A stretch of 47,809 nt of DNA. Origin: Bacteroidales bacterium (GTDB lineage: Bacteria; Bacteroidota; Bacteroidia; Bacteroidales; Paludibacteraceae). Position numbers and translations under genes: made by a program. Location of the stretch: positions 1 through 47,809 of the forward strand of contig JAAYUQ010000074.1 of the NCBI GenBank assembly GCA_012517575.1. The letters are read 5' to 3'. Below are positions 26,317-34,496 of this stretch, one piece after another. Below the pieces are notes generated by a model. It was not told the DNA's origin. It saw nothing but the letters and a program-made list of their open reading frames with translations, and searched no databases. Every line of letters begins with the position of its first letter. Positions within the stretch are counted from its first letter, which is position 1.

Positions 26317-29300
26317 TTAGAAAGATACATTGGCTCCCACATAAATGGTCCTGGATTGAGGATAAACGCCACGATCCACTCCTATTCTGGTATAATCTCC
26401 CGAAGCAACTTCAGGATCAAATCCATCGTACCCTGTAAAAGTCAGTAGATTTTCAGCAGACAAATACAGTCTCAGTTGCTGAATGGAAACTTTTCTAGTT
26501 AAACTGGTAGGTAATGTGTAACCTATTTGTGCCGTTTTCAGTCTAACATAACTACCATCCTTTATATACAAATCGGAAGAACGCCAATTATTATTAGGAT
26601 TAGAACTGGTCATACGCGGAATTTTGTTGGAAGTTCCTTCTCCATGCCAGCGTTCGAGTATCCACGATGGTCTGTTCATGGCTGGTATATCTCCACGCAT
26701 GGCGAAATCGAACATGTCGTTACCTTGTGTTCCCTGGAAGAAAAGACTTAAATCAAAACCTTTCCATTCAGCTCCAAATGTCAACCCGAAAGTCCAATCG
26801 GGCATTCCTTTTCCTATTTTGGTCTTATCGTTGTCGTCTATTGCGTCATCAGTGTTGAAATCGACAAATCGAACATCACCGGGTTTGGCATTCGGTTGAT
26901 ACTTTTCTCCTTTGGAATTTACATAGGCATCAATTTCAGCCTGATTTTGGAAAACACCATCAGTTTTATAGCCATAAAAGAATGGCCAAACTTCTCCGTT
27001 TTCCCCTTTAATAAAGCTACCTAAGCCTGAAGCTCCTGCAGTTTCATAAATGGCTTCCCCAGATGCATTTCCAAGTTTAATGAGTTTGTTCTTCAAATAG
27101 GAAGCATTGGCCAGAATATTGTATTTGAAATCACCTGCCGACTTTTTCCAACCAAATTCAAATTCAAGACCAGAGTTTTCCATGTCGCCAACATTACCAA
27201 TTGGAGCACTTTGGCCGACGTAACTCGGGATAGGCTGATCCATTAACATGCCGTTGGTTTTTTTCTTGAAATAATCGAAACTGAACGAGAGTCTGTTTTG
27301 CAAAAAACGTGTGTCAAAACCCACATCTTTTTGTTCCGATTCTTCCCATCTAACATTTGGATTAGGTAATGCTGAAGGAGAAGTACCATATTGCATCGTT
27401 CCTGTTTTAGAATCGGTAGCAACGGAATATCCACCTCCAAAATAATAGTTTTGTCCACCATCCATTAAGGAAGTGTAGCGGAAGTTTCCAATGTTTTCGT
27501 TACCATTTTTCCCCCAACTGAAACGGATTTTAAATTCATCTATCCAACTGGATGGATTATCTTTTAAAAATGGCTCGTTCAACACATTCCAACCGATCGA
27601 TACGGCAGGAAAAACAGCCCATTTGTTGTTCGGTCCAAATCTCGACGAACCATCACGACGTACAGTAGCCTGCAACATGTAACGTTCAGCATAATTATAA
27701 TCTAATCGTCCAAAGTAAGATGCCAGCGAAGTAAAGGTATAACCGCCTGTTCCTCCATAAATTCTTTCATCGTCTCGGTCAGCAATGGCAGCATTAATGG
27801 TGGCCATATTCGGATCTGTTCCCAATAAATCATAATCGCTACCACCCAACTGACGATAGGTATATTTTTGGGCTGATTGACCCAGCACAAATGTAATGTT
27901 ATGAACTTCTGCAAAAGCTTTATTATAAGTAAGTACGTTTTCAACCTGCCACTTGAAGCCTCTATTCATTTGACTCCAAACAGAACTTTGCGTTACGTCT
28001 TTCCCTTGCGTAGCGAGAAAGTAAGGATATTCATAACCATCATTTCCCCAAAAAGCAAGGTCAAAACCATAGCTGCTCTTAAATTTCAAACCGGGTAACA
28101 AGTCCAGTTCACCCCAGAAAGTTCCAACGAATTTATCCGAATTCCCTACATCAGATCGTGGTTGGTCGAGCATGGCAACCGGATTGGCAATTTCCTGAAA
28201 ACCGGAAGGTGGAATGGAATATACTTTCCCGTTTTTGTCGGTTACAGCATAAGGGTGTGCAGCTAATATAGCAGAAATTGACTGAATATCGGGATCATTT
28301 GATGTTTCAGGGGCATAAACGGGAACGCGTGGATTGAAAGCAAGTGCGCTTCCCAATACCGAACCATATTCTGAATTGACTTCAATACCGGTAGATTTGT
28401 CTCTTGAATAGGCAACATTCACTCCAACTTTAAATTTATTCAGAACATCGCGAGATTTGTCTTCAAATACATTATAAGTTGAATTGGTACGAATGCTCCA
28501 TCTATCATAATTGGATTTTCCATAATTACCGCCAATGATACCATCCTGGCTGAAATATCCTAAAGAAAAATAGTAGGAAATTTTTTCGGAGTTGCCCGAC
28601 ATACTTAATTGGTGAGATTGAACAGGAGCATCATAATTAAAGGTCTCATTCTGCCAGTCGGTACCTCTACCACCGTTTTTTATCTGATCTGCAGAATATC
28701 TGGGCAAATTTCCATCATTAACTTGTGCTTCATTCATTATTATCATATATTCTGTGGCATTCAAAACCGATTTCTTTTTCCACGGATTTTGCCATCCATA
28801 ATTGAAGTTATAATTGATAATGGATTTCCCTGCGCCCTTCAAAACACCTTCACCGGTTTTGGTGGTAACCAAAATTACACCATTTGCAGCACGGGCTCCA
28901 TAAATAGCAGCAGAAGCAGCATCTTTCAGAATCTCAACAGATTGGATGTCAACAGGATTCAGATAATTGATGCCTCCGTCAACAGGCATTCCATCTACAA
29001 TATACAATGGATCGCTGTTGTTGACCGTACCAATACCACGAATTCTTACCTTTGAATCAGATCCTGGTTGGCCTGAACTTTGGGTAATCTGCACGCCGGA
29101 GATTTTTCCTTTCAGCACATCCTCCACACGTGAAGGTTTTACAGAATTCAAATCTTCAGAAGTAACTTTGCTGATGGCTGCCGTTACAACGCTTTTTTTC
29201 TGAACACCGTAACCAATAACGACAACTTCGTCCAACGATTGAAGATTTTCCTCCAAAACGATGTGCAAATAGTTCTTACCGTTTACAGGGACTTCCTGAG

Positions 29301-29529
29301 TCTTGTAACCTACGTAAGAAATCACGAGAATACCAGTAGAAGGAACATTGATAGAAAATTGTCCTTCATTGTTGGTAATTGTACCATTTGTAGTACCTTT
29401 TACTACAACATTAACACCGGGCAAGGGTTCATTGCCTTGTCCAACTACTACACCTTGCAGTTGTATGTTCTGTGAAAATACAGAAAGTGTAATGAATAAC
29501 AAAAAATTTAATAATAATAGTTTTTTCAT
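26317..29529 (-). CDS. susC: SusC/RagA-family TonB-dependent outer-membrane transporter
   Basis: A 1070-aa transporter importing oligosaccharides across the outer membrane with energy from TonB. The signal peptide ends at VFSQ. A carboxypeptidase-regulatory-like domain (LQGVVVGQGNEPLPGVNVVVKGTTNGT) follows. The TonB-box-like region is DEVVVIGYG, then comes the plug with the SusC signatures SVEILKDAASAAIYGARAANGVILVTTK. A long beta barrel ends YVGANVSF. It is the first gene of the five-gene operon, with the regulator gene encoded upstream on the same strand. Confidence 0.97.
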   Translation of the reverse strand: MKKLLLLNFLLFITLSVFSQNIQLQGVVVGQGNEPLPGVNVVVKGTTNGTITNNEGQFSINVPSTGILVISYVGYKTQEVPVNGKNYLHIVLEENLQSLDEVVVIGYGVQKKSVVTAAISKVTSEDLNSVKPSRVEDVLKGKISGVQITQSSGQPGSDSKVRIRGIGTVNNSDPLYIVDGMPVDGGINYLNPVDIQSVEILKDAASAAIYGARAANGVILVTTKTGEGVLKGAGKSIINYNFNYGWQNPWKKKSVLNATEYMIIMNEAQVNDGNLPRYSADQIKNGGRGTDWQNETFNYDAPVQSHQLSMSGNSEKISYYFSLGYFSQDGIIGGNYGKSNYDRWSIRTNSTYNVFEDKSRDVLNKFKVGVNVAYSRDKSTGIEVNSEYGSVLGSALAFNPRVPVYAPETSNDPDIQSISAILAAHPYAVTDKNGKVYSIPPSGFQEIANPVAMLDQPRSDVGNSDKFVGTFWGELDLLPGLKFKSSYGFDLAFWGNDGYEYPYFLATQGKDVTQSSVWSQMNRGFKWQVENVLTYNKAFAEVHNITFVLGQSAQKYTYRQLGGSDYDLLGTDPNMATINAAIADRDDERIYGGTGGYTFTSLASYFGRLDYNYAERYMLQATVRRDGSSRFGPNNKWAVFPAVSIGWNVLNEPFLKDNPSSWIDEFKIRFSWGKNGNENIGNFRYTSLMDGGQNYYFGGGYSVATDSKTGTMQYGTSPSALPNPNVRWEESEQKDVGFDTRFLQNRLSFSFDYFKKKTNGMLMDQPIPSYVGQSAPIGNVGDMENSGLEFEFGWKKSAGDFKYNILANASYLKNKLIKLGNASGEAIYETAGASGLGSFIKGENGEVWPFFYGYKTDGVFQNQAEIDAYVNSKGEKYQPNAKPGDVRFVDFNTDDAIDDNDKTKIGKGMPDWTFGLTFGAEWKGFDLSLFFQGTQGNDMFDFAMRGDIPAMNRPSWILERWHGEGTSNKIPRMTSSNPNNNWRSSDLYIKDGSYVRLKTAQIGYTLPTSLTRKVSIQQLRLYLSAENLLTFTGYDGFDPEVASGDYTRIGVDRGVYPQSRTIYVGANVSF

Positions 29530-29588
29530 AAAGTTTTAAATGATTTTAAGATTAACACTTTATTTCGCGATGTTCAAATTGAACAATG

Positions 29589-29596
29589 CAAACATA
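29589..29596 (-). promoter_or_regulatory. -7 box of the susC promoter
   Basis: Read on the minus strand this is TATGTTTG, an exact fit to TAnnTTTG, about 60 bp before the susC start codon. No TTTG at the usual -33 distance is seen, consistent with activation by the upstream regulator. Confidence 0.55.
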
Positions 29597-29750
29597 CGTG
29601 TATATTCCCAAAAATGGTCTTAATTTTATTATTCACAAATACGTCATCCCAAAAGAAAATATACGTTTTAATTACTTCAAAAAAGCATAAAACATTGATA
29701 ATGTATAAAATAAAATTTTAACCAAAATTGATTTTGATGGCTGGAAAAAT

Positions 29751-29794
29751 AAAAAAATGGCAATGACTGTATATTTTTAAACAGGCATTGCCAT
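29751..29794 (-). terminator. terminator after the glycan regulator
   Basis: The stem ATGGCAATG (29757-29765) pairs with CATTGCCAT (29786-29794), with an inner CTGT/ACAG pairing. The minus strand then runs into TTTTTTT. It lies 43 bp past the regulator's stop codon and separates it from susC. Confidence 0.75.
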
Positions 29795-29837
29795 AAAAAA
29801 GACAATAAATGACAAGAAAAAGATTTTTTTTTCAAAC

Positions 29838-30536
29838 TCAGATTTTGTTGTTCAAATAGTCAATCAGGTTTTCATCTCTACTCAGATTGAATTTTTTCCT
29901 TAACCGATAGCGAAGCGTTTCAACCCCTCTAATGGAAATATTGAGCAGCGGTGCAATTTCTTTGGAGGAAAGATTCATTTTCAAATAGGCGCACATCATC
30001 CTTTCATTTACAGAAAGGTCGGGATGTTTCTCTTGTAAACGTTTCATGAAGTTATTGTGAATCAAATCAAATTGTTCTTCAATACGTTTTAATACTTCAT
30101 CAGACTGTATATTTGAGTCAATTTTGTTATTGGTCAACAATATCATTTGCTTCACTTCTTTTGAATGGTCATTTTTTAAAGCAGACATGATTTTGTAAAG
30201 GTCCGACTTAATTTCGTTCAATATCTCGTTTTTTCTCACCAGATTTATCATCAAATTTGCCATTTCCTGACTTTTATGTTGTAAATCATGTTCGAGTTTC
30301 TCTTTTTCCAACTGCATAATTTGATGTTCTTTTCTTTTATTTTCAGCTTCAAACTCTTCTTCCAGATTTTTCATTTGCTTGTCCTTTTCCAAAGCAACTT
30401 GTAACTTTTTTCTTTTTATTCGGGCATCATCCCATTTGTAAAGGAAAAAAATGGCAACGATCAACAAAAGAAAATAGATAAAATAAGCGGTTTTTGAGCG
30501 ATACCAGGGGGGGTAAAACAACAAATGAGAATTCAT
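29838..30536 (-). CDS. C-terminal part of frame-broken glycan regulator: TM, coiled coil, LuxR-type HTH
   Basis: This frame encodes the continuation of the 30427-32742 gene. It begins with a transmembrane segment (AYFIYFLLLIVAIFFLYKW), then a long charged coiled coil, and ends in a LuxR-type helix-turn-helix (SVNERMMCAYLKMNLSSKEIAPLLNISIRGVETLRYRLRKKF). The ATG at 30536 is probably not a genuine start. The sequence from PPWYRSKTAY follows naturally after the Y_Y_Y domain of the upstream frame if one C is removed from the C7 run at 30507-30513. The joined protein would be about 967 aa, a one-piece membrane sensor that brings a periplasmic signal directly to DNA. Confidence 0.8.
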   Translation of the reverse strand: MNSHLLFYPPWYRSKTAYFIYFLLLIVAIFFLYKWDDARIKRKKLQVALEKDKQMKNLEEEFEAENKRKEHQIMQLEKEKLEHDLQHKSQEMANLMINLVRKNEILNEIKSDLYKIMSALKNDHSKEVKQMILLTNNKIDSNIQSDEVLKRIEEQFDLIHNNFMKRLQEKHPDLSVNERMMCAYLKMNLSSKEIAPLLNISIRGVETLRYRLRKKFNLSRDENLIDYLNNKI

Positions 30537-32742
30537 CTGAAATTATATTGCCACATTCCAGTTTCACTCTTACCTGGAATTTATAATCTCCTTCATGCAG
30601 CTTGCTGTATTCTTTGGTTTGAGAATACGTTGCATCCGACCATGGCTCATTATTCAATCGATACTGATAGCTAAAATCTTTTCGTTGATTAAATGATGTT
30701 ACTCCATATTCTATACGTATGGAGTTATGAGAAAAAGCTATGCTGGGAATAATTTTCCTTTCTAAGAAATTATCAAGAAAAATCAAAGAATCTTTGGGAT
30801 GCGAAATGAATACTTTGTTTATTCTTAACGAATAATGTCCGAAATACGATTTATTATTGTTATCCGGTAAGTTCAAAAGTGCAAAACCAAATTCGTTGGG
30901 AATAACCATTGCAGAATCTGATATGGGAACAATATTTTCTGCACCATAAACCAATTCCATAGTTTGAAATTCTATTGGAATAATCTGGGGATTGTTCGTG
31001 TCTCGTTTTCTGTTCAGGTCGGCTATGCAAATTTCCTTGTGATTGAATCCAATGAGTTGATTTTCATTTTGTATAAGTCTCAAGTAGGATTTTTCACCAT
31101 TTAGCATTTCGTTCATTTTTTTTGAAGGAATCATGCTGTCAGATGGCTGAAAGTATTCATAAATTCCCTTTTCCGTAGCAAAATATATTTTGTTGTTCAC
31201 CTTACTCACATAGTTACTGTTGTCTGTAGGAAATCCTTTATCGGTACCGTATCTCTTAATATTTACAACCCTTGTCAGGTTGGTGTCCAACGTCAAACGC
31301 ATTGTTTTTTCGGTATTGAACACCCAAATAACGTTAGCTGATTCCAATTCAAAATAACGGCACGAGTCATAAAAACCTTCAATTTTTCTTACAATTGTCC
31401 AGTTTTCTCCAATTTTTTCCAACAAATAAAGTCCATCATAACTTCCTACAATTATTCTGTTGCTGTAGCCTGTTACCGGTCTGCAAGTCCAAGCCCCAAT
31501 AATATTTCCTATTCTGGTCAATGCTGAGCCTCTAACAATAAAAATTCCTCTATCATGAAAACAAAATAAGTCATTTCCCACCTTTGCAAGATTCCATACT
31601 TGTCCGCTCGATGATTCAACAGGAAGTATATCGGGTTGATTTTCACCCGTTACAACAGGAAATTTTGTATAATAAAGTCCTCTATTTGTTCCCAAATATA
31701 GGCAATTGTCTGACAAAAGAGCTGTATATCCAGTCCCATAGGAATAAGGATAGGAATAAAGATTGGTAAAAGGCGAATTCAGGCAAATATAATCGATTCC
31801 GTTGTCAAGTCCAGCCCAAAGATTGTTTTCCTTATCAAAGCCCAGCGAGAGAACGGTGTTATTACGCAAACCATTATTTTCATTAAAATATTTTACGGTT
31901 TGTTGCTGCAGGTCAATTAATATAATTCCCTTATGTACAGTTCCCAAAGCTAACAAATTTCCCGACGCGGCAGCACAAAAAACTTCATTTCTTTGCATAA
32001 ACGCCTCGATACCCGTTTTAAAGAGATGAACCGAATTGCCGTCGGAGTAATACAATCCATCATATGCCGTAACGATCAACACACCATTTTTATATGGTAA
32101 AAAACCCCTTATTCTTTTAGAGTAAAAAGGTTCTGTACCCTTTAGAGGAAGAAAAACATTCCCTGCCAGAATAAATACGCCTTCATTGGTACCAATATAA
32201 ATAACTCCATTTATCAAATCCGAACAATCGATCTTTCGATGAGCATCCAACGAAGAAATCTTTCCTTCCCCATACTTCACTATTTTATTGTCTCCTTGAA
32301 AGAAAATGACATTGTCGATTTCGTATATTTTCCAAATATTCCCTATTTGCAAATTGTCTTTTCGTACCAAATCAGACAGGCAGGTGTAAACTAGTTTTCC
32401 TTTTTCATTGGGTTCGAAAAAACCAAATTCATTGATTCCGCCGACGTAAATTCGCTGATGTTTTTTGCTGGGATAGACCGAACGCACATCAGAACCATTG
32501 TTCAATGGAAAAAGATTCCATGAAATTCCGTTAAATTCAATCAACCCATTTTTATTGGCAAAATAGACCCAACGGGAATTGAATGGAACCGTTTGCCATG
32601 TTTGAGAACCCTTCCCATAAAGATTTTTATCGTAACTGACAATAAAATTATTCCAGCTGGGATTATTAGCCTTAAGAGCAGATAAAATGCCGGAAACGCA
32701 AATGAATAACAAAACAAAAAAACGGGAAATCTGATTTTTCAT
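30427..32742 (-). CDS. N-terminal part of frame-broken glycan regulator: beta-propeller sensor and Y_Y_Y domain
   Basis: The 771-codon frame has a signal peptide (MKNQISRFFVLLFICVSGILSALKA) and a periplasmic beta-propeller made of Reg_prop-type blades (for example GRIYVGGINEFGFFEP-like and NNLWAGLDNGIDYI). A Y_Y_Y domain (about residues 660-750: FSYQYRLNNEPWSDATYSQTKEY ... EGDYKFQVRV) follows. After FVVLPP it runs out of the family pattern and stops 24 residues later, without a membrane segment or output domain. Those are encoded in the +1 frame at 29838-30536. The gene lies next to susC on the same strand and is the likely local regulator of the glycan locus. Confidence 0.85.
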   Translation of the reverse strand: MKNQISRFFVLLFICVSGILSALKANNPSWNNFIVSYDKNLYGKGSQTWQTVPFNSRWVYFANKNGLIEFNGISWNLFPLNNGSDVRSVYPSKKHQRIYVGGINEFGFFEPNEKGKLVYTCLSDLVRKDNLQIGNIWKIYEIDNVIFFQGDNKIVKYGEGKISSLDAHRKIDCSDLINGVIYIGTNEGVFILAGNVFLPLKGTEPFYSKRIRGFLPYKNGVLIVTAYDGLYYSDGNSVHLFKTGIEAFMQRNEVFCAAASGNLLALGTVHKGIILIDLQQQTVKYFNENNGLRNNTVLSLGFDKENNLWAGLDNGIDYICLNSPFTNLYSYPYSYGTGYTALLSDNCLYLGTNRGLYYTKFPVVTGENQPDILPVESSSGQVWNLAKVGNDLFCFHDRGIFIVRGSALTRIGNIIGAWTCRPVTGYSNRIIVGSYDGLYLLEKIGENWTIVRKIEGFYDSCRYFELESANVIWVFNTEKTMRLTLDTNLTRVVNIKRYGTDKGFPTDNSNYVSKVNNKIYFATEKGIYEYFQPSDSMIPSKKMNEMLNGEKSYLRLIQNENQLIGFNHKEICIADLNRKRDTNNPQIIPIEFQTMELVYGAENIVPISDSAMVIPNEFGFALLNLPDNNNKSYFGHYSLRINKVFISHPKDSLIFLDNFLERKIIPSIAFSHNSIRIEYGVTSFNQRKDFSYQYRLNNEPWSDATYSQTKEYSKLHEGDYKFQVRVKLECGNIISDEFSFVVLPPLVSLKNRLFYLFSFVDRCHFFPLQMG
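30507..30513. other. seven-residue G/C homopolymer at the frame break
   Basis: The plus strand has seven consecutive G, so the minus-strand reading frame passes through CCC-CCC-C. With six C residues the frame reads straight from the Y_Y_Y domain into the transmembrane segment (PPWYRSK). With seven it reads PPLVSLK and terminates early. Such a run is unusual in an AT-rich gene. Confidence 0.85.
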
Positions 32743-32791
32743 TGGTAAATAGCTTAAGGATTGAAAATTCGATGATACAACTTTTCAATTT

Positions 32792-32799
32792 CAAAATTA
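32792..32799 (-). promoter_or_regulatory. possible -7 box of the glycan regulator
   Basis: Read on the minus strand this is TAATTTTG, fitting TAnnTTTG, 50 bp upstream of the regulator start. The AT-rich context limits its weight. Confidence 0.35.
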
Positions 32800-32937
32800 G
32801 TTGATTTTTTTAATTTTTCACACACGTGACATCAAATTTATATCCTTTGCAATTTGATTTCGAGAAAAAAACAACTATGTAAAGAACTTGCATGATGGCC
32901 ACGAAAAAAAATTTTAAATTAAAAATTGATTTTTTTG

Positions 32938-32968
32938 TTGCACAATTCAAAATAATTTGTCAACTTTG
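32938..32968 (+). promoter_or_regulatory. promoter of the trp operon
   Basis: TTG at 32938-32940 and CAACTTTG at 32961-32968 are separated by 20 bp, the spacing of Bacteroidota -33/-7 elements. The -7 box deviates from TAnnTTTG only at its first base. The start point would lie a few bases past 32968, giving a leader RNA that includes trpL. Confidence 0.55.
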
Positions 32969-32996
32969 CAACCAGAAATAATTCAGACTGTAAAAA

Positions 32997-33059
32997 ATGA
33001 AAACGAATTCAACAATCAACAAATTTTGGTGGTGGCGCTTGCGAATATTCAGATCGTGA
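32997..33059 (+). CDS. trpL: trp operon leader peptide with three consecutive Trp codons
   Basis: A 20-residue open frame, ATG to TGA, contains TGG TGG TGG at codons 11-13 (peptide region NKFWWWRLR). Tryptophan is rare, and a triplet of Trp codons just before a strong intrinsic terminator and the trp structural genes is the hallmark of ribosome-mediated attenuation. When charged tRNA-Trp is scarce the ribosome would stall at 33027-33035. When it is plentiful the ribosome reaches the stop codon at 33057-33059. The sequence TCGTGAG (33054-33060) around the stop can pair with CTCACGA (33128-33134) in the terminator. This peptide has no function apart from its translation. Confidence 0.88.
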   Translation: MKTNSTINKFWWWRLRIFRS

Positions 33060-33111
33060 GAAGGGACACCTGTGTTGATAGTTGAAAGAGAAAAATTGAA
33101 TCATATTTTTT

Positions 33112-33147
33112 AAAAGGCTTGTCGGAACTCACGACAAGCCTTTTTTA
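33112..33147 (+). terminator. trp attenuator terminator
   Basis: A 13-bp perfect stem, AAAAGGCTTGTCG (33112-33124) with CGACAAGCCTTTT (33132-33144), has a 7-nt loop and a T run from 33141. It lies between the leader peptide and trpB, 42 bp before the trpB start, so it would end transcription before the structural genes unless antitermination occurs. Confidence 0.92.
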
Positions 33148-33188
33148 TTGATAAAAAACAAATACAATCAAAAAAAACAATATTAACA

Positions 33189-34424
33189 ATGCCCGAAAAT
33201 AGTCAAAAATCAAGAAACGACGCTGAGAGAAAACTTTACCAGCCTGACGAAAAAGGTTTTTATGGTGAATTTGGCGGAGCGTATATTCCTGAAATTCTGC
33301 ATGCTTCAGTTGAACAACTGAAAAAAGCATTTTTATCCATCAAAGGGGATGAAACCTTTAAAAACGAGTATTACGATTTACTTAGAAACTACGTGGGCCG
33401 TCCTACCCCGCTTTATTTTGCCCGTCGACTTTCTGAACAGTATGGAGCCCGCATTTACCTGAAACGTGAAGATTTGAATCATACCGGCGCACATAAAATC
33501 AACAATGCATTGGGACAGGTGCTATTAGCACGAAAAATGGGAAAAACGCACATGCTTGCCGAAACAGGTGCCGGACAACACGGCGTGGCTGCAGCAACTG
33601 CTTGTGCTTTGATGGGAATGGATTGTACCGTTTTTATGGGTAAAACTGATATTGAACGTCAGTATTTGAATGTGCAAAAAATGCGAATGCTTGGAGCTAA
33701 AGTAGAACCTGTCACCAGCGGAAATATGACATTAAAAGATGCGACCAATGAAGCTATTCGGTATTGGTGTACGCATCCCGATTCCTATTATATTATCGGA
33801 TCGACGGTCGGACCTGACCCTTATCCCGAAATGGTCGGCTATTTCCAGTCGGTTATCAGTGAAGAAATCAAGTTGCAGCTACAAGAAAAAATCGGACGAA
33901 ATTATCCCGATTATCTCATGGCCTGCATAGGTGGAGGAAGCAACGCAATGGGAACTTATTATCATTTTTTGAATGACGAAAGGGTAAAAATTATTTCGGC
34001 TGAAGCGGGTGGAATGGGAATTGAAACGGGAAAAACGGCGGCAACGATTCATTTGGGAAAAACAGGCATTATTCACGGAGCAAAAACATTGATTTTACAA
34101 AATGAAGATGGCCAGATTGACGAGCCCTATTCCGTATCTGCCGGTTTGGATTATCCGGGTGTAGGCCCTGCTCATGCTTTTTTCGCAAAAATTGGACGTA
34201 CAAAGGTCTATGCCATCAACGATGACGAAGCTATGGAAGCTGCCTTTGAACTCACCCGTCTGGAAGGAATTATTCCGGCCATCGAATCGGCTCATGCACT
34301 GGCTATTTTGAAGAAAGAAAAAGAAAATTTCCAATCTGACGAAGTGGTGGTGCTTACCGTTTCGGGAAGAGGAGATAAAGATATGGATACGTATGTAAAG
34401 TATTTTGAATCAATAAATAAATAA
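33189..34424 (+). CDS. trpB: tryptophan synthase beta chain
   Basis: It condenses indole with L-serine to tryptophan using PLP, in an alpha2-beta2 complex with TrpA. The 411-aa protein has [13 protein letters not shown] at the start, the PLP lysine K103 in [13 protein letters not shown], and the [11 protein letters not shown] catalytic region. The phosphate-binding GGGSNAMG and the final SGRGDKD are also present. This is the standard TrpB1 family, not the long TrpB2. It is the first structural gene after the attenuator, as is usual for Bacteroidota trp operons. Confidence 0.97.
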   Translation: MPENSQKSRNDAERKLYQPDEKGFYGEFGGAYIPEILHASVEQLKKAFLSIKGDETFKNEYYDLLRNYVGRPTPLYFARRLSEQYGARIYLKREDLNHTGAHKINNALGQVLLARKMGKTHMLAETGAGQHGVAAATACALMGMDCTVFMGKTDIERQYLNVQKMRMLGAKVEPVTSGNMTLKDATNEAIRYWCTHPDSYYIIGSTVGPDPYPEMVGYFQSVISEEIKLQLQEKIGRNYPDYLMACIGGGSNAMGTYYHFLNDERVKIISAEAGGMGIETGKTAATIHLGKTGIIHGAKTLILQNEDGQIDEPYSVSAGLDYPGVGPAHAFFAKIGRTKVYAINDDEAMEAAFELTRLEGIIPAIESAHALAILKKEKENFQSDEVVVLTVSGRGDKDMDTYVKYFESINK

Positions 34425-34496
34425 ATTTTACCGTTAACTTTTATTTTCACTATTCTATCGAAATATTCAGCTACTAAAATTAAAATACTCAATAAC

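Larger units (their letters stand above)
29530..29837. other. gap between regulator gene and susC
   Basis: This 308-bp AT-rich gap holds the regulator's terminator (29751-29794) and the susC -7 box (29589-29596). No reading frame of interest is seen. Confidence 0.7.

Noticed and set aside
29838-30536. Independent LuxR-type membrane regulator starting at 30536
   Set aside because: The sequence before the membrane segment only makes sense as the continuation of the Y_Y_Y domain in the other frame; the ATG lies inside coding sequence of the upstream part.
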